From the NCBI RefSeq assembly GCF_024758725.1, contig NZ_CP096972.1:292001-356000 (forward strand): a DNA stretch of 64,000 nucleotides. Reading direction: 5' to 3'. The position numbers and the translations under genes were made by a program. Shown piece after piece: positions 53,651 through 62,802 of this stretch (position 1 is the first letter of the stretch; every line of letters begins with the position of its first letter). The stretch comes from Sphingomonas sp. SUN039 (lineage in GTDB: Bacteria; Pseudomonadota; Alphaproteobacteria; Sphingomonadales; Sphingomonadaceae). The notes below the pieces were generated by a model. That model worked only from the letters and a program-made list of their open reading frames with translations, had not been told where the DNA came from and made no database searches.

Positions 53651-53666
53651 TGGCACGGCGATTGCT
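53651..53666 (+). promoter_or_regulatory. sigma-54 (-24/-12) promoter of the FliA-like gene
   Basis: TGGCACGGCGATTGCT matches the sigma-54 consensus TGGCACG-N4-TTGC, with 10 bases between GG (53652-53653) and GC (53664-53665). Transcription would start near 53677, 30 bases ahead of the ATG at 53707, which also rules out an in-frame start at 53662. Confidence 0.8.
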
Positions 53667-53706
53667 GTGGTTCGTTCGCCTGCATCCCGCAGGCGGGGGA
53701 CCGACC

Positions 53707-54258
53707 ATGGCTTCTGCCGCACCTGCCTATGCCCGAACCGACCGCACCGAACGGCTTGTGCATGACCATATGCGGCTCGTCCGCAAACTGGCGTGGCACA
53801 TTCACGGACGCATCGCCCGCGCGGTCGAAGTCGATGACTTGACCCAGACGGGCATGGTCGCGCTGGTCGAAGCGGCGCGGCGGTACGAGGATCGCGGGTT
53901 CAGCTTTGCGACCTATGCCAGCGTGCGCGTGCGCGGGGCGATGCTGGACGCCATGCGGGCGCAGCGGCCCGGCGGGCGCGGTGCGGCCGTTCATGTCGGG
54001 CCGCTCGACCAGCCCGAGGTCGAAAACATTGCCGATACGGCGCCGCTAGCGGACGAGGTGTTCGACACCGGTGGCCGCGCCGCTGACATGACCGTCGCCA
54101 TGGCGCAGTTGCCGCCGCGCGAGGCGCAAATCCTGTCGCTTTATTTTGTCGAAGGCCTGGGCCTCGACGACATCGGCGCACGGCTCGGTATCGGCGCGGC
54201 GCGGGTGTGCCAGATCAAGAAAGCCGGTGTCGCTCGGTTGCGGGCAGTGCTCGCCTAG
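53707..54258 (+). CDS. FliA-like sigma factor with shortened middle
   Basis: A 183-residue sigma-70-family protein. Region 2 (LVHDHMRLVRKLAWHIHGR, DLTQTGMVALVEAARRY, FATYASVRVRGAMLDAMR) and region 4 (LPPREAQILSLYFVEGLGLDDIGARLG) are clear and most like FliA. The section between them is about 45 residues instead of about 90, so region 3 is largely missing. A sigma-54 promoter drives it. It may be a degenerate FliA or a specialised sigma. No flagellar structural operon is in the window. Confidence 0.83.
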   Translation: MASAAPAYARTDRTERLVHDHMRLVRKLAWHIHGRIARAVEVDDLTQTGMVALVEAARRYEDRGFSFATYASVRVRGAMLDAMRAQRPGGRGAAVHVGPLDQPEVENIADTAPLADEVFDTGGRAADMTVAMAQLPPREAQILSLYFVEGLGLDDIGARLGIGAARVCQIKKAGVARLRAVLA

Positions 54259-54302
54259 GCCCGGTTTCAGTTTTTAGAGCCCGCACTGTCCCCTCCCAAG
54301 CC

Positions 54303-54327
54303 ACGACTTGGGCAAAGCCCAAGTCGT
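54303..54327. terminator. hairpin after the FliA-like gene
   Basis: Arms ACGACTTGGGC and GCCCAAGTCGT with an AAA loop form a perfect 11-base stem in the gap between convergent genes. It is a likely transcription stop. Confidence 0.6.
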
Positions 54328-54367
54328 CAGTCACGGCTTTGCCGCGCTGGCCGAGCTTGCCGCTTCG

Positions 54368-54388
54368 CGGATTAGCGCCGCTAATCCG
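54368..54388. terminator. second hairpin before the TonB receptor stop
   Basis: Arms CGGATTAGC and GCTAATCCG with a GCC loop lie 15 bases beyond the end of the minus-strand receptor gene and could end its transcript. Confidence 0.55.
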
Positions 54389-54402
54389 TCGGGCGGCTAC
54401 GC

Positions 54403-56871
54403 CTAGAATCGCTTCCTGAAATCCAGCACCACATACCGCCCGCGCGGATCGAGATATCCCGGCTGATAGCTGAGCGGCACGGCACCCGATCCATCTCGTA
54501 CGTCGCGGATGGTGTCGAAGATATTGGTCACGCCCAGCCTTACCCGGGCACCCTTGAGGAAGGGAATGTCCTGGACCAGCTTTTTCTTGCTGTCGAAGTT
54601 CAGGAACACGTTCAGGTTGAACGTCGCCAGATCGCCGAACCGCAGCGTCGAGGCAGCGGTCGAGCCGGTCACGACCGATCCGCTCTGATAGCTGCCGGTC
54701 AGGCGCATCCCGAGGCCCTTATTGAACCATCCGGTATCGAGATCGAAGCTGTGGCGCGGGCTGCCGCCATTGCTGCCCGTCGCGTCGCCGCCGAGCAAGT
54801 CGAGCACCGGCAGGCCGGGGCGGATCTGGATCTGGTCCATGAAGCGGATGTTGTCGTAGAGCGCGACCGTCCAGCGTCCGCCGTCGCCGCCGCGCCCGAA
54901 ACCGCCGCCGCCGAAACCTCCACCGCCCGGACCTCCGGGACGCGGTCCGGCGCCGGGCGGTGGACCGCCACCGCCACCGGGGAAGCCGCCCGGGCCGCGC
55001 CCGCCCGCAGGTTGGCCGAACTCCTTCTGGAAGGTGAAACCGACGCGCAGCACATCGCTGCGGGTCGCGGCGAAATTGACCGGGCGTCCGTCGATGCTGA
55101 CCAGCCGCCCGCTCGCGTCACGTGTTGCGCGGCCGGGGAAGGCGGCTTCGATGTCGGGGGTCAGCACGGGGAAGCTCGCGACCGGATTGGTGCTACGGTT
55201 GCGGAAATAATCGACCCCGATCGTCAACCCTTTCAGGCTGGGCGGCTGGTAGTTCACCGAGACTTTGGTGTCGCGCTGGCGCTCCTTGAGCAGCGCGGGA
55301 TTGCCGCCCGAGGTGCGTGTGACCAGCACGGTTTCTCCGCGCGTATAATCATAGGTCGGCACCAGCGGCGTCGAGACGACCGGATTGCCGAGATCGCCGA
55401 TCCCCGGCTCGGTATCCGCGCCGAGCGCGCTCGCGAGAAAGGTCAGCCCTTCGACCGGTTGCCAGTTGAGGCCATAGCCAAAGCTCAGCAATCCGCCGAA
55501 ATCCGACAGCTTGCGATAGGCAATGTTGCCGTTGACCGTCAGTTTGCCGAGCACCGCCGCGACGTCCCGATCCCGGCTGGCAAGCGGTATGTCGATGTTG
55601 ACGCGTCCGTTGGCTTCATCGCGCGCCAGCCGTGTCGCTTGTCCGATACCGCTACGCACCGACTGGCTGTTGAGCCGCGTCGTGGCAAACCCCGCGCGGA
55701 ATGTCGTACGGACTGCACCCGCAGGCAAGTCCAGCGGCGAACCGGACAGCGTGTAGATGGCGTTCGATGTGTCGGTCTGCGTCCGCGCGGAATCGATGGC
55801 CAGATAAGGCAGAGGGCTCGCCGTTGCCGTCGAGAACGGATTGAACGTCGTGCCCGGTGCCGTCGCCAGCGCCTGAAGCGCAACAGTATCGACCCCGCGC
55901 CCCGTAACCGAGCGCGCGATATTGCGGTCGTAATTGCCGGTCAGCGACCAGAGCCACTTCGACAAATTTCCGTTGATCGTTAGCCCCGCGTGAAGCGCAT
56001 CGGTGGTACCGGTGCGAGTCAGTGTCGGAAGGAAACCTCGCGTGATCGTCTGCCCGCCGCTCGTCAGTGTCGCAGTCTGTACGCCGAGCAGGGCATTGCT
56101 GGTATCGCGCTGCCAGCTTGCGTTGATCGTTGCCGATACGGTGTCGGTCAGCTTGCGGCTGAGAACGCCGTTCAGCTTGATCGAGTCGGAACCGGGAAGC
56201 AGCGTCCGGTACAGACCGCTATCTGCAAACGGGAATATCGTGGCGCGCTGAACGATGTTGCGCTGGCTTTCGAGGACGCTGGTGCCGGTCTCGTAGGTGC
56301 CGCCCAGTGTCAGGCGACCCGACTTCCCGATCCGCACCAACGTGCCCTGGAGCTCGCTTTCGCGCCGCACGCCCGCTGTCGAGCCGCCGTATTCAGTGTC
56401 GGTCGTAAACGCCCGGAAATTGTCTTTGAGGATGAAATTGACGACGCGCTGGTCGGCGGAATAGCCGTACTGCAGCGCGACTTCTTCGGGCAGGATCTGG
56501 ACACGCTTGATTGCCTCCGGTGGCAGGTCGCGGAGTTCGCCGAACCCCGATACCCGCATGCCGTTGAGCAGCACGACGGGACCGCCGCCACCCCGCCCCC
56601 GCCCCGGACCGGTTTGCGGCGCGAGTGCCGACAGCAGTTCGGTGATCGACGCGGCACCGAAACTTTCAACTGCGTTTTCATCGAGCTCGACGATCGGTGG
56701 CACGTCGCTGATCACCGAACCGCTGATCCGTTCGGCCGTAACGACGATTTCGGGCGTGGCAGATGGATCGGCACCGGTCGCCGGCACCGCTTCGGCGACT
56801 GCAGAAGGGGCGGCCAGTGCTGGCACAGACAGTCCGGCAAGCGCCAGCGCGGCTACAGATACGAATCGCAT
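54403..56871 (-). CDS. TonB-dependent receptor with Gly/Pro-rich loops
   Basis: An 822-residue outer-membrane receptor. The signal peptide is MRFVSVAALALAGLSVPALA; the plug contains VVLLNGMRVSGFGELRDLPPEAIKRVQ; the barrel ends in the terminal Phe (VVLDFRKRF). Two Gly-rich stretches are unusual: GPGRGRGGGG in the plug and a stretch of about 45 residues of Gly, Pro and Arg in the late barrel. It imports an unknown large substrate (siderophore, carbohydrate or peptide). An alternative start 12 codons upstream (56907) is possible; the one used gives a clean signal peptide. Confidence 0.87.
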   Translation of the reverse strand: MRFVSVAALALAGLSVPALAAPSAVAEAVPATGADPSATPEIVVTAERISGSVISDVPPIVELDENAVESFGAASITELLSALAPQTGPGRGRGGGGPVVLLNGMRVSGFGELRDLPPEAIKRVQILPEEVALQYGYSADQRVVNFILKDNFRAFTTDTEYGGSTAGVRRESELQGTLVRIGKSGRLTLGGTYETGTSVLESQRNIVQRATIFPFADSGLYRTLLPGSDSIKLNGVLSRKLTDTVSATINASWQRDTSNALLGVQTATLTSGGQTITRGFLPTLTRTGTTDALHAGLTINGNLSKWLWSLTGNYDRNIARSVTGRGVDTVALQALATAPGTTFNPFSTATASPLPYLAIDSARTQTDTSNAIYTLSGSPLDLPAGAVRTTFRAGFATTRLNSQSVRSGIGQATRLARDEANGRVNIDIPLASRDRDVAAVLGKLTVNGNIAYRKLSDFGGLLSFGYGLNWQPVEGLTFLASALGADTEPGIGDLGNPVVSTPLVPTYDYTRGETVLVTRTSGGNPALLKERQRDTKVSVNYQPPSLKGLTIGVDYFRNRSTNPVASFPVLTPDIEAAFPGRATRDASGRLVSIDGRPVNFAATRSDVLRVGFTFQKEFGQPAGGRGPGGFPGGGGGPPPGAGPRPGGPGGGGFGGGGFGRGGDGGRWTVALYDNIRFMDQIQIRPGLPVLDLLGGDATGSNGGSPRHSFDLDTGWFNKGLGMRLTGSYQSGSVVTGSTAASTLRFGDLATFNLNVFLNFDSKKKLVQDIPFLKGARVRLGVTNIFDTIRDVRDGSGAVPLSYQPGYLDPRGRYVVLDFRKRF

Positions 56872-57206
56872 GACTGCCGCCATAGCCGGACGACATGAAT
56901 GCTGCATTGCGGCAGGTGTTCATGTGGCTCCCGATGCGGGTGGGGAACCGGGGAATGCACCGGGAGCCATTTGGGGCGAATGCGATCGTCGGGGACCAGA
57001 CCTCCGATCGCATCCTCGATGCAGAGCAAACCAGTCCCGCATCATTCCCTTTAACGGCACGGGTGGGTGAAACTTTAGGCAGCCAAAAATCCGGCGGTAC
57101 CGTCAAGAAAATGACGCTGCGGCCGGTGCGGATTGCAGCACTGGCGAGGGGAAGCGGCTTGGCACGGGAATTGCCACCGCTGCGGCGAAGCTATGAAAGC
57201 CATGCC
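56872..57206. other. intergenic region with receptor and fliH-like promoters
   Basis: About 335 bases without a convincing gene. It must hold the promoter of the minus-strand receptor and contains a sigma-54 promoter for the plus strand. Open frames here are antisense or precede the mapped promoter. Confidence 0.6.
57160..57175 (+). promoter_or_regulatory. sigma-54 (-24/-12) promoter of the FliH-like gene
   Basis: TGGCACGGGAATTGCC matches the consensus with GG at 57161-57162 and GC at 57173-57174, 10 bases apart. It places the transcription start near 57186 and fixes the next ATG, at 57207, as the gene start. Confidence 0.78.
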
Positions 57207-57491
57207 ATGCGACACGCCTCTGCCCGGTCTCCGAATTTTCATCGCGCATTGCCTGACGATGCTTATTCGCGCGGTGTTGCCGATGGACGGCGTACGGTCG
57301 AGGCTGAAATCGAAGCCGAACGGCAAGCCGTTGCGATTTTGGCTAACTCACTGGCTTCATTGGCTGACGAGCTGGTCGTGTACCTCAACCCGCAAGACAT
57401 TGCCAGGATCGGCGAAGCGCACTTTGATATCCGGACGTTGCCCGATGCGACAGTTCCGCCGGGGGGCGTCCGTGCGGCGGGACGGGCATGA
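57207..57491 (+). CDS. FliH-like fragment
   Basis: A 94-residue protein. Residues 19-50 (YSRGVADGRRTVEAEIEAER and the following helix) resemble the coiled region of alphaproteobacterial FliH, and VVYLNPQDIARIG resembles its later HPDD block. About 80 residues expected between them are missing and the C-terminus is short. It is therefore a reduced FliH or a remnant. It is preceded by a sigma-54 promoter and overlaps the next gene (ATGA, 57488-57491). Resemblance is judged by eye and is moderate. Confidence 0.6.
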   Translation: MRHASARSPNFHRALPDDAYSRGVADGRRTVEAEIEAERQAVAILANSLASLADELVVYLNPQDIARIGEAHFDIRTLPDATVPPGGVRAAGRA

Positions 57492-57676
57492 ACAGCAGCG
57501 AAGTCGACGCACATGTGTCGTCGGTGGTCGTCGACGACCTTCGCCGCGTCGCCCAACAATGCACCGAGGCGGGACTCGCCCGCGAGGGCGCGCGGTTGTC
57601 ACGCGCTGCAAACCGGCTGTGGCAATTCGTCGAAACATGTCCGGCACGCCGAGAGACTGATCCGATCTGGACCTAA
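57488..57676 (+). CDS. unknown 62-residue protein coupled to the FliH-like gene
   Basis: A small, mostly helical, soluble protein (SSVVVDDLRRVAQQCTEAGL, then SRAANRLWQFVETC). I do not recognise it. Its start overlaps the preceding stop and its own stop overlaps the convergent activator by 4 bases. The tight coupling and the sigma-54 promoter upstream argue that it is real. Confidence 0.6.
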   Translation: MNSSEVDAHVSSVVVDDLRRVAQQCTEAGLAREGARLSRAANRLWQFVETCPARRETDPIWT

Positions 57677-58713
57677 ATCGGGGTCGCCAGTCCGGCCGCG
57701 AATGGGCGACCGAGATCGAAGCGGCGCATCTTCTCGACCAGCGTCGTCCGCCGGAGGCCAAGCTGGCGCGCGGTCGCCGCAACGACGCCGCCCGAGCGTT
57801 CGAGTGCAGTACGGATATAGTCGGCCTCGATCCGGGCGAGTTCGCTTGCGAGGTCGATCGGCCGGTCGATCCGTAGTTGCGGCGCAGCTGTCGGCTCGGC
57901 GGTGGTCCGCCGACTGCGGCGCGCGATAAGGGCCTCGACATCGCAGGCGTCCAGGGTTTTGCCGGGATGCAGGACCGCCGCGCGCTCGATCAGGTTGCGC
58001 AGTTCGCGGACATTGCCGGGCCAGTCATGCGCCTCCAGCCGGTCGAGCCCGCTGTCGCCGATTCGCAACCGGCCGGGGGCGAGCCGCGCAATGAAATGTG
58101 CCGTCAGCAGTGCAATGTCTTCGCGCCGCTCGGCAAGCGGTACCAGTGAGATGGGCACTACCGCCAGCCGGTAAAACAGGTCCTCGCGAAACAGGCCCTG
58201 TCCGATCATCATGTCCAGATCACGGTGGGTGGCCGACACGATGCGGACGTCGACCGGAATCGGCGTTCTGCCACCGATACGCTGGACCGACCGGTCCTCG
58301 ATCACGCGGAGCAGCCGGACCTGCACGTCGAGGGGCATGTCGCCGATCTCGTCGAGGAACAACGTGCCCCCGTCGGCTTGCTCGAATTTGCCGATATGGG
58401 TGCCATGCGCGCCGGTGAAGGCACCGCGCTCATGGCCGAACAGCTCCGATTCGATCAGGTCGCGGGGAATGGCGCCGCAATTTATCGCGACAAACGGCTT
58501 GTCGGCGCGGACGCCGCGCAGGTGGAGCGCGCGCGCGACGCATTCCTTGCCGCTCCCCGACGGGCCGGTAATCACGACCGATGCGGTTTCGCCGGCGACC
58601 AGATCGATCCGGGTCCGGACAGCGCGAATAGAAGCGCTTTCGCCGAGCAGAAGCTCCGTCGCTACGCTTTCCCGCTGCCGGAAGTCAGTATTCAACATGA
58701 ATTCGTCTTTCAT
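57673..58713 (-). CDS. sigma-54 activator without receiver, FlbD/FleQ-like
   Basis: A 346-residue enhancer-binding protein. The AAA+ domain starts almost at once (LLGESASIRAVRTRI), with GPSGSGKECVARAL, an intact GAFTGA loop, GGTLFLDEIGDMPL, and a Fis-type helix-turn-helix at the C-terminus (VAATARQLGLRRTTLVEKM). The absence of a receiver domain means it is controlled by level or by a partner. It is the best candidate to activate the two sigma-54 promoters at 53651 and 57160. Confidence 0.86.
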   Translation of the reverse strand: MKDEFMLNTDFRQRESVATELLLGESASIRAVRTRIDLVAGETASVVITGPSGSGKECVARALHLRGVRADKPFVAINCGAIPRDLIESELFGHERGAFTGAHGTHIGKFEQADGGTLFLDEIGDMPLDVQVRLLRVIEDRSVQRIGGRTPIPVDVRIVSATHRDLDMMIGQGLFREDLFYRLAVVPISLVPLAERREDIALLTAHFIARLAPGRLRIGDSGLDRLEAHDWPGNVRELRNLIERAAVLHPGKTLDACDVEALIARRSRRTTAEPTAAPQLRIDRPIDLASELARIEADYIRTALERSGGVVAATARQLGLRRTTLVEKMRRFDLGRPFAAGLATPI

Positions 58714-58853
58714 TTGACCGAACGCGATCGATCATGCGGGACGAGACATCACAGATGGATAATGCTTCCTCCGCTTCGGAGGGGAATAGGACTGATTCTG
58801 TCGAATAAAATGTCCACATGGGAGCTATTGACCCCAGAGGAGGCTTGTCACAG

Positions 58854-59822
58854 ATGTTCGAAACCTTGTCGAAAGCCGAGCAGATGGCCCTTGCCGATAT
58901 TGCCGACCGTCGCCGTGCCGTCTGGGTCGTTACGGACGATTTGGTCATGCGCGGGGAAATGCAGGGCGCGGTGGCTGCGGCTGGCGGGCGCGTTTCCCGC
59001 GCGATGTCGATCGATGAGGCGTTGGCCGCTTTAGGTGATCGTCCTTATGAGACGCTCGTCCTGCTCGATACTGGCGACGTCGTTTCTGGTGCGGTGGCCA
59101 CTCTGCTCGATCGCATCGATGCCGACGCGAGCGACGGGGGTCGCGCCGCCATCATCAGCTTCCCCCTGTCGGCCATCGACTTTGTCACGTCCAGGATTTC
59201 GGCTCCGTTTGCGAGTTTGTTGTGCGCGCCGTCGATAGCGGAACGTGCGGCCGCGATCGGGCTGGCCGATATTCCGGCTGCCCTGCATCTCGCCGAAGTC
59301 GACCGCGCTGTCGATACGATCCGGTTGCAGCAACTCGCCGAAGAGGTTGGGCGGATCGCACGGGTGCTGGCTGGCTATGCCGAACCGGGTGCCGAACCGC
59401 CTCGACGGACGGTATCCGACGGCCTGATCGGATATCGTGCCGGTCCGCCCCAGTCGCCATCGGGTGCGCCGCAGAATGTCCGCGCCGAAGATGTCCGCAC
59501 GATGCTGCGCCTGCGCCGTCAGCGCGATTCGTTGTTCGCCGGAGAGCTGTTCGCCGATCCCGCATGGGACATGATGCTCGACCTGATGGCGGCGCGGATC
59601 GAGCGGCTGAAAGTCGCGGTGTCGAGCCTGTGCATCGCGGCGGCCGTCCCGCCGACGACCGCGTTGCGCTGGATCCGGACTCTGACCGATCTCGGTATTT
59701 TCGTGCGCGTCGCCGACCCGACCGACGGGCGGCGGGTGTTTATCGAACTGTCCGACACGACCGCTGCAAAGTTGCTCGACTACCTCGGCGAAGCGAAGCA
59801 CGCCGGGACGGCGATGCTATAA
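58854..59822 (+). CDS. pseudo-receiver and winged-helix protein
   Basis: A 322-residue protein. Residues about 20-140 have the alternating strand-helix pattern of a response-regulator receiver (RRAVWVVTDDLVM, TLVLLDTGDVV), without a clear conserved lysine. Residues about 220-320 form a MarR-like winged helix (PPTTALRWIRTLTDLGIFVRVADPTDGRRVFIEL). It probably binds DNA. The start is chosen because AGAGGAGG (58836-58843) lies 10 bases ahead; an ATG 12 codons upstream lacks one. It is divergent from the sigma-54 activator and ends 1 base before convergent cysK. Confidence 0.75.
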   Translation: MFETLSKAEQMALADIADRRRAVWVVTDDLVMRGEMQGAVAAAGGRVSRAMSIDEALAALGDRPYETLVLLDTGDVVSGAVATLLDRIDADASDGGRAAIISFPLSAIDFVTSRISAPFASLLCAPSIAERAAAIGLADIPAALHLAEVDRAVDTIRLQQLAEEVGRIARVLAGYAEPGAEPPRRTVSDGLIGYRAGPPQSPSGAPQNVRAEDVRTMLRLRRQRDSLFAGELFADPAWDMMLDLMAARIERLKVAVSSLCIAAAVPPTTALRWIRTLTDLGIFVRVADPTDGRRVFIELSDTTAAKLLDYLGEAKHAGTAML

Positions 59823-59823
59823 C

Positions 59824-60738
59824 CTACTCGGGCAGGAAGTCGGGCACCGACAGATAGCGCTCGCCAGTGTCGTAGTTGAAGCCCAGCACGCGCGAACCCG
59901 AAGGAAGGTCCGGAAGTTTTTGCGCGATAGCCGCCAGCGTCGCCCCCGACGAAATGCCGACGAGCATCCCTTCCTCGGCAGCGGCGCGCTTCGCCATTGT
60001 CTTGGCATCGGCGGGATCGACCTTGATGACGCCGTCGAGCAATTGCGTGTGGAGGTTGGCGGGTACGAAACCGGCCCCGATGCCTTGAATCGGGTGCGGA
60101 CCCGGCTGGCCACCCGAGATGACCGGTGACAGCGTCGGCTCGACCGCGAACACCTTGAGGTTCGGCCAGGCAGCTTTGAGTACCTGCGCGCAGCCTGTGA
60201 TATGCCCACCGGTGCCGACGCCGGTAATCAGCGCGTCGAGCCCTTCGGGGAAATCGGCGAGGATTTCCTGCGACGTCGTGCGGACATGCACGTTGATGTT
60301 CGCCGGGTTCTCGAATTGCTGCGGCATCCACGCGCCGGGCGTCGAGTCGACTAGCTCGATGGCGCGTTCGATGGCGCCCTTCATCCCCTTTTCGCGCGGG
60401 GTCAGGTCGAAGGTCGCGCCATAGGCGAGCATCAGGCGGCGGCGCTCGATGCTCATGCTTTCGGGCATGACGAGGACGAGCTTATAGCCCTTGACCGCCG
60501 CGACCATGGCGAGCCCGATACCGGTGTTGCCGCTGGTCGGTTCGACGATCGTCCCGCCCGGTTTCAGCGCGCCGGACTTCTCCGCGTCCTCGATCATGGC
60601 GAGCGCGATACGGTCCTTGATCGATCCGCCCGGGTTGCTGCGCTCGGACTTGATCCAGACTTCGGCATCGGGAAACAGCTTGCTCACGCGGATATGCGCG
60701 GTGTTGCCGATGGTTTCGAGGATGTTGGCGGCTTTCAT
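59824..60738 (-). CDS. cysK: cysteine synthase A (O-acetylserine sulfhydrylase)
   Basis: A 304-residue PLP enzyme. The PLP lysine is in [12 protein letters not shown], the substrate loop is [12 protein letters not shown], and the phosphate-binding loop is [10 protein letters not shown]. It makes cysteine from O-acetylserine and sulfide. Its start overlaps the stop of the MFS gene (60735-60738), so it is translated after that gene. Confidence 0.94.
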   Translation of the reverse strand: MKAANILETIGNTAHIRVSKLFPDAEVWIKSERSNPGGSIKDRIALAMIEDAEKSGALKPGGTIVEPTSGNTGIGLAMVAAVKGYKLVLVMPESMSIERRRLMLAYGATFDLTPREKGMKGAIERAIELVDSTPGAWMPQQFENPANINVHVRTTSQEILADFPEGLDALITGVGTGGHITGCAQVLKAAWPNLKVFAVEPTLSPVISGGQPGPHPIQGIGAGFVPANLHTQLLDGVIKVDPADAKTMAKRAAAEEGMLVGISSGATLAAIAQKLPDLPSGSRVLGFNYDTGERYLSVPDFLPE

Positions 60739-62042
60739 GCGGGTCTCTCCTGCAAATCGGCGTTGCTCAAAAGGCTCTCTGGCGGGGCAAAGGTGCGGGC
60801 GCGCCTGAGTTCGGGGAAGATATAGGCCCAGCCGAGCGCCACCGCCACTGCCGCGACGCCGCCGAAGACGACCGCGCCGACCGGCCCGAGCAGCGCCGCA
60901 AACAGGCCCGACTGGACCTCGCCCAATTCGTTCGACGCGGAGATCGCGACGCCCGAAACCGCCGACACCCGTCCACGCATTGCATCGGGGGTGTGGAGCT
61001 GGACGAGGCTGGAGCGGACATAAACCGAGAACATGTCGCACGCGCCGATGCCCGCCAGCGCAACCAGCGACAAGGGCATCGAGGTCGACAGACCGAACAC
61101 GGCCGTAAACGCACCAAAGGCTGCAACGGCGGCAAGCATCTTTACGCCGACGTTGTTCTTCAGCGGGCGGAAGGCGAACCATAGCGCGACTGCCGCCGAG
61201 CCAATGGCGATGGCAGCGCGAAACGCGCCCAGCCCTCCCGAGCCGACTTTCAGAATGTCATAGGCATAAACCGGCAACAACGCGGTCGCACCGCCGAGCA
61301 GCACCGCGAACAGGTCGAGCGTGATCGCGCCGAGCAGGAACTTGTGCCCGCCGACATAGGTTAGCCCGTCGAGCATCTGGCGCAGCGGATGCCGATCTGC
61401 GGCCATCGGCGGCGGCACCACCCGGCGAATGGGCGTGAGCGCGAGGATCGAGATCGCCAGCGAGACGCTCGACATGACATAGGGGGCCGTCGTGTTCGCG
61501 GCATAGAGATAACCGGCAATGGCGGGGCCGCTGATCGCTGCCCCCTGCCAGGCAATCGTGCTCATCGCGATCGCGCGGGGCAGCAGTTCCGGCGGCACGA
61601 TATTGGGCACGATCGACGAGCTTGCCGGACCGATGAACCCGCGCGCAGCCCCGTGCAGCGCCGCGAGCGCGAACAGTAGGGGCAGCGTCAGCGTACCCGA
61701 CCAGGTTGCCGCGGCCAGCGCCACCGAGATCAGCAGATCGACCCCGTTCGCCGTCCGCACCACAGTGCGCCGTTCGAACCGGTCGGCGGTCCAGCCCGTG
61801 ACCGGTGCCAGCAGGAACAGCGGCACGAACTGGACCAGCCCGAGTAGCCCGAGCAGGAACGCGGCATCGCGGATACCCATGCCATAGAGCGGCCCGCGCG
61901 CGGTCTCGTAAAGCTGATAGCCGAGGATGACGACCATCGGGATCGTCCCCCAGTTCGCGAAGAAGCGGGCGAGCAGGAAGAACCTGAAATCGGGGATCGC
62001 CAGCGGGGACTCGGGCGGCGAAGCGGGTTGGGGAGACGTCAC
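60735..62042 (-). CDS. MFS transporter, EntS-like
   Basis: A 435-residue major-facilitator protein with twelve hydrophobic segments. The loop [18 protein letters not shown] carries the MFS motif A variant, and the block [20 protein letters not shown] is typical of the EntS/MFS_3 exporters. Its coupling to cysK suggests export of a cysteine-related or sulfur metabolite, but this is inference. Confidence 0.86.
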   Translation of the reverse strand: MTSPQPASPPESPLAIPDFRFFLLARFFANWGTIPMVVILGYQLYETARGPLYGMGIRDAAFLLGLLGLVQFVPLFLLAPVTGWTADRFERRTVVRTANGVDLLISVALAAATWSGTLTLPLLFALAALHGAARGFIGPASSSIVPNIVPPELLPRAIAMSTIAWQGAAISGPAIAGYLYAANTTAPYVMSSVSLAISILALTPIRRVVPPPMAADRHPLRQMLDGLTYVGGHKFLLGAITLDLFAVLLGGATALLPVYAYDILKVGSGGLGAFRAAIAIGSAAVALWFAFRPLKNNVGVKMLAAVAAFGAFTAVFGLSTSMPLSLVALAGIGACDMFSVYVRSSLVQLHTPDAMRGRVSAVSGVAISASNELGEVQSGLFAALLGPVGAVVFGGVAAVAVALGWAYIFPELRRARTFAPPESLLSNADLQERPA

Positions 62043-62118
62043 CTGCTCCCTTTGGCCGCTCGACGCCCGGGCCGCAACGGGGTCAAGCCTTGGGCAGGCG
62101 ATAGCCGTGCTATAGTGC

Positions 62119-62802
62119 TCAGGCGGCGGGGACGCTGTTCCCGACCTGCATCACCGCGCCGTCGGTGATGATGACGCGGTCGCCGACCTTGGTCGCGCCG
62201 AACAGTTTCTCGGCGAACGCGTCAGGGATGCCGACACAGCCGTTGCTGCCCCAGTCGATACGGATTTTCGCGCCGTGGATGAACACGCCAGAGGTGGTCA
62301 ACTGCTGCGCCCAGGGCATCGGCGCGCCGCGGCCCGAGTCGTCGACATACGTCCGGGAGCGATAATCGGCGTGCTTGGCGAGGATGTTGAACGCGCCCAG
62401 CGGGGTCGGCTTGTCGCTCGCGCCGTGTTCGATCACCGCGACGCCGATCTCGTGCCCGCCCCGGAACACCGACATCATCTGCGCCTTCAGGTCGACGGTG
62501 ATCAGCACGACATCGCCATCGGGGCCGCCGACGGGAGCAGGGGCTTCGTTCCACACCCATTCGCCGTGCTTCATCTTGTGGTCGATGGTGAGGGCGGAAC
62601 GGATGGGATAAAGCGCGGGGTCGGTGGGCGCGGGCGGCGTCGCGGGCTTGGCGACCGGTTTCGGCGGGGCGGAGACGACCTGTGTCGCAGCGGGCTTCGC
62701 CATCGGCCACAGGGCGATCACGCCCGCGCCGAGCAGGGCGGTGCCGATCAGTGCCGCAGCGACACGGTTGAGCGAGAGCGAAGAGGAACGTGCCATAGTC
62801 AT
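62119..62802 (-). CDS. L,D-transpeptidase (YkuD family)
   Basis: A 227-residue periplasmic enzyme with an N-terminal membrane anchor (about residues 13-33), a Pro/Ala/Lys-rich linker and a YkuD domain. The catalytic motif is HGAKIRIDWGSNGC with the Cys nucleophile in SNGCVGIP. It makes 3-3 cross-links in peptidoglycan or attaches proteins to it. It is a single-gene unit. Confidence 0.9.
   Translation of the reverse strand: MTMARSSSLSLNRVAAALIGTALLGAGVIALWPMAKPAATQVVSAPPKPVAKPATPPAPTDPALYPIRSALTIDHKMKHGEWVWNEAPAPVGGPDGDVVLITVDLKAQMMSVFRGGHEIGVAVIEHGASDKPTPLGAFNILAKHADYRSRTYVDDSGRGAPMPWAQQLTTSGVFIHGAKIRIDWGSNGCVGIPDAFAEKLFGATKVGDRVIITDGAVMQVGNSVPAA

Noticed and set aside
53662-53706. Earlier start for the FliA-like sigma at 53662
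   Set aside because: It lies within the sigma-54 promoter, before the predicted transcription start.
56895-57206. Longer start for the FliH-like gene at 56895 or 57111
   Set aside because: A sigma-54 promoter at 57160-57175 would start transcription after both codons, and the first also overlaps the receptor gene.
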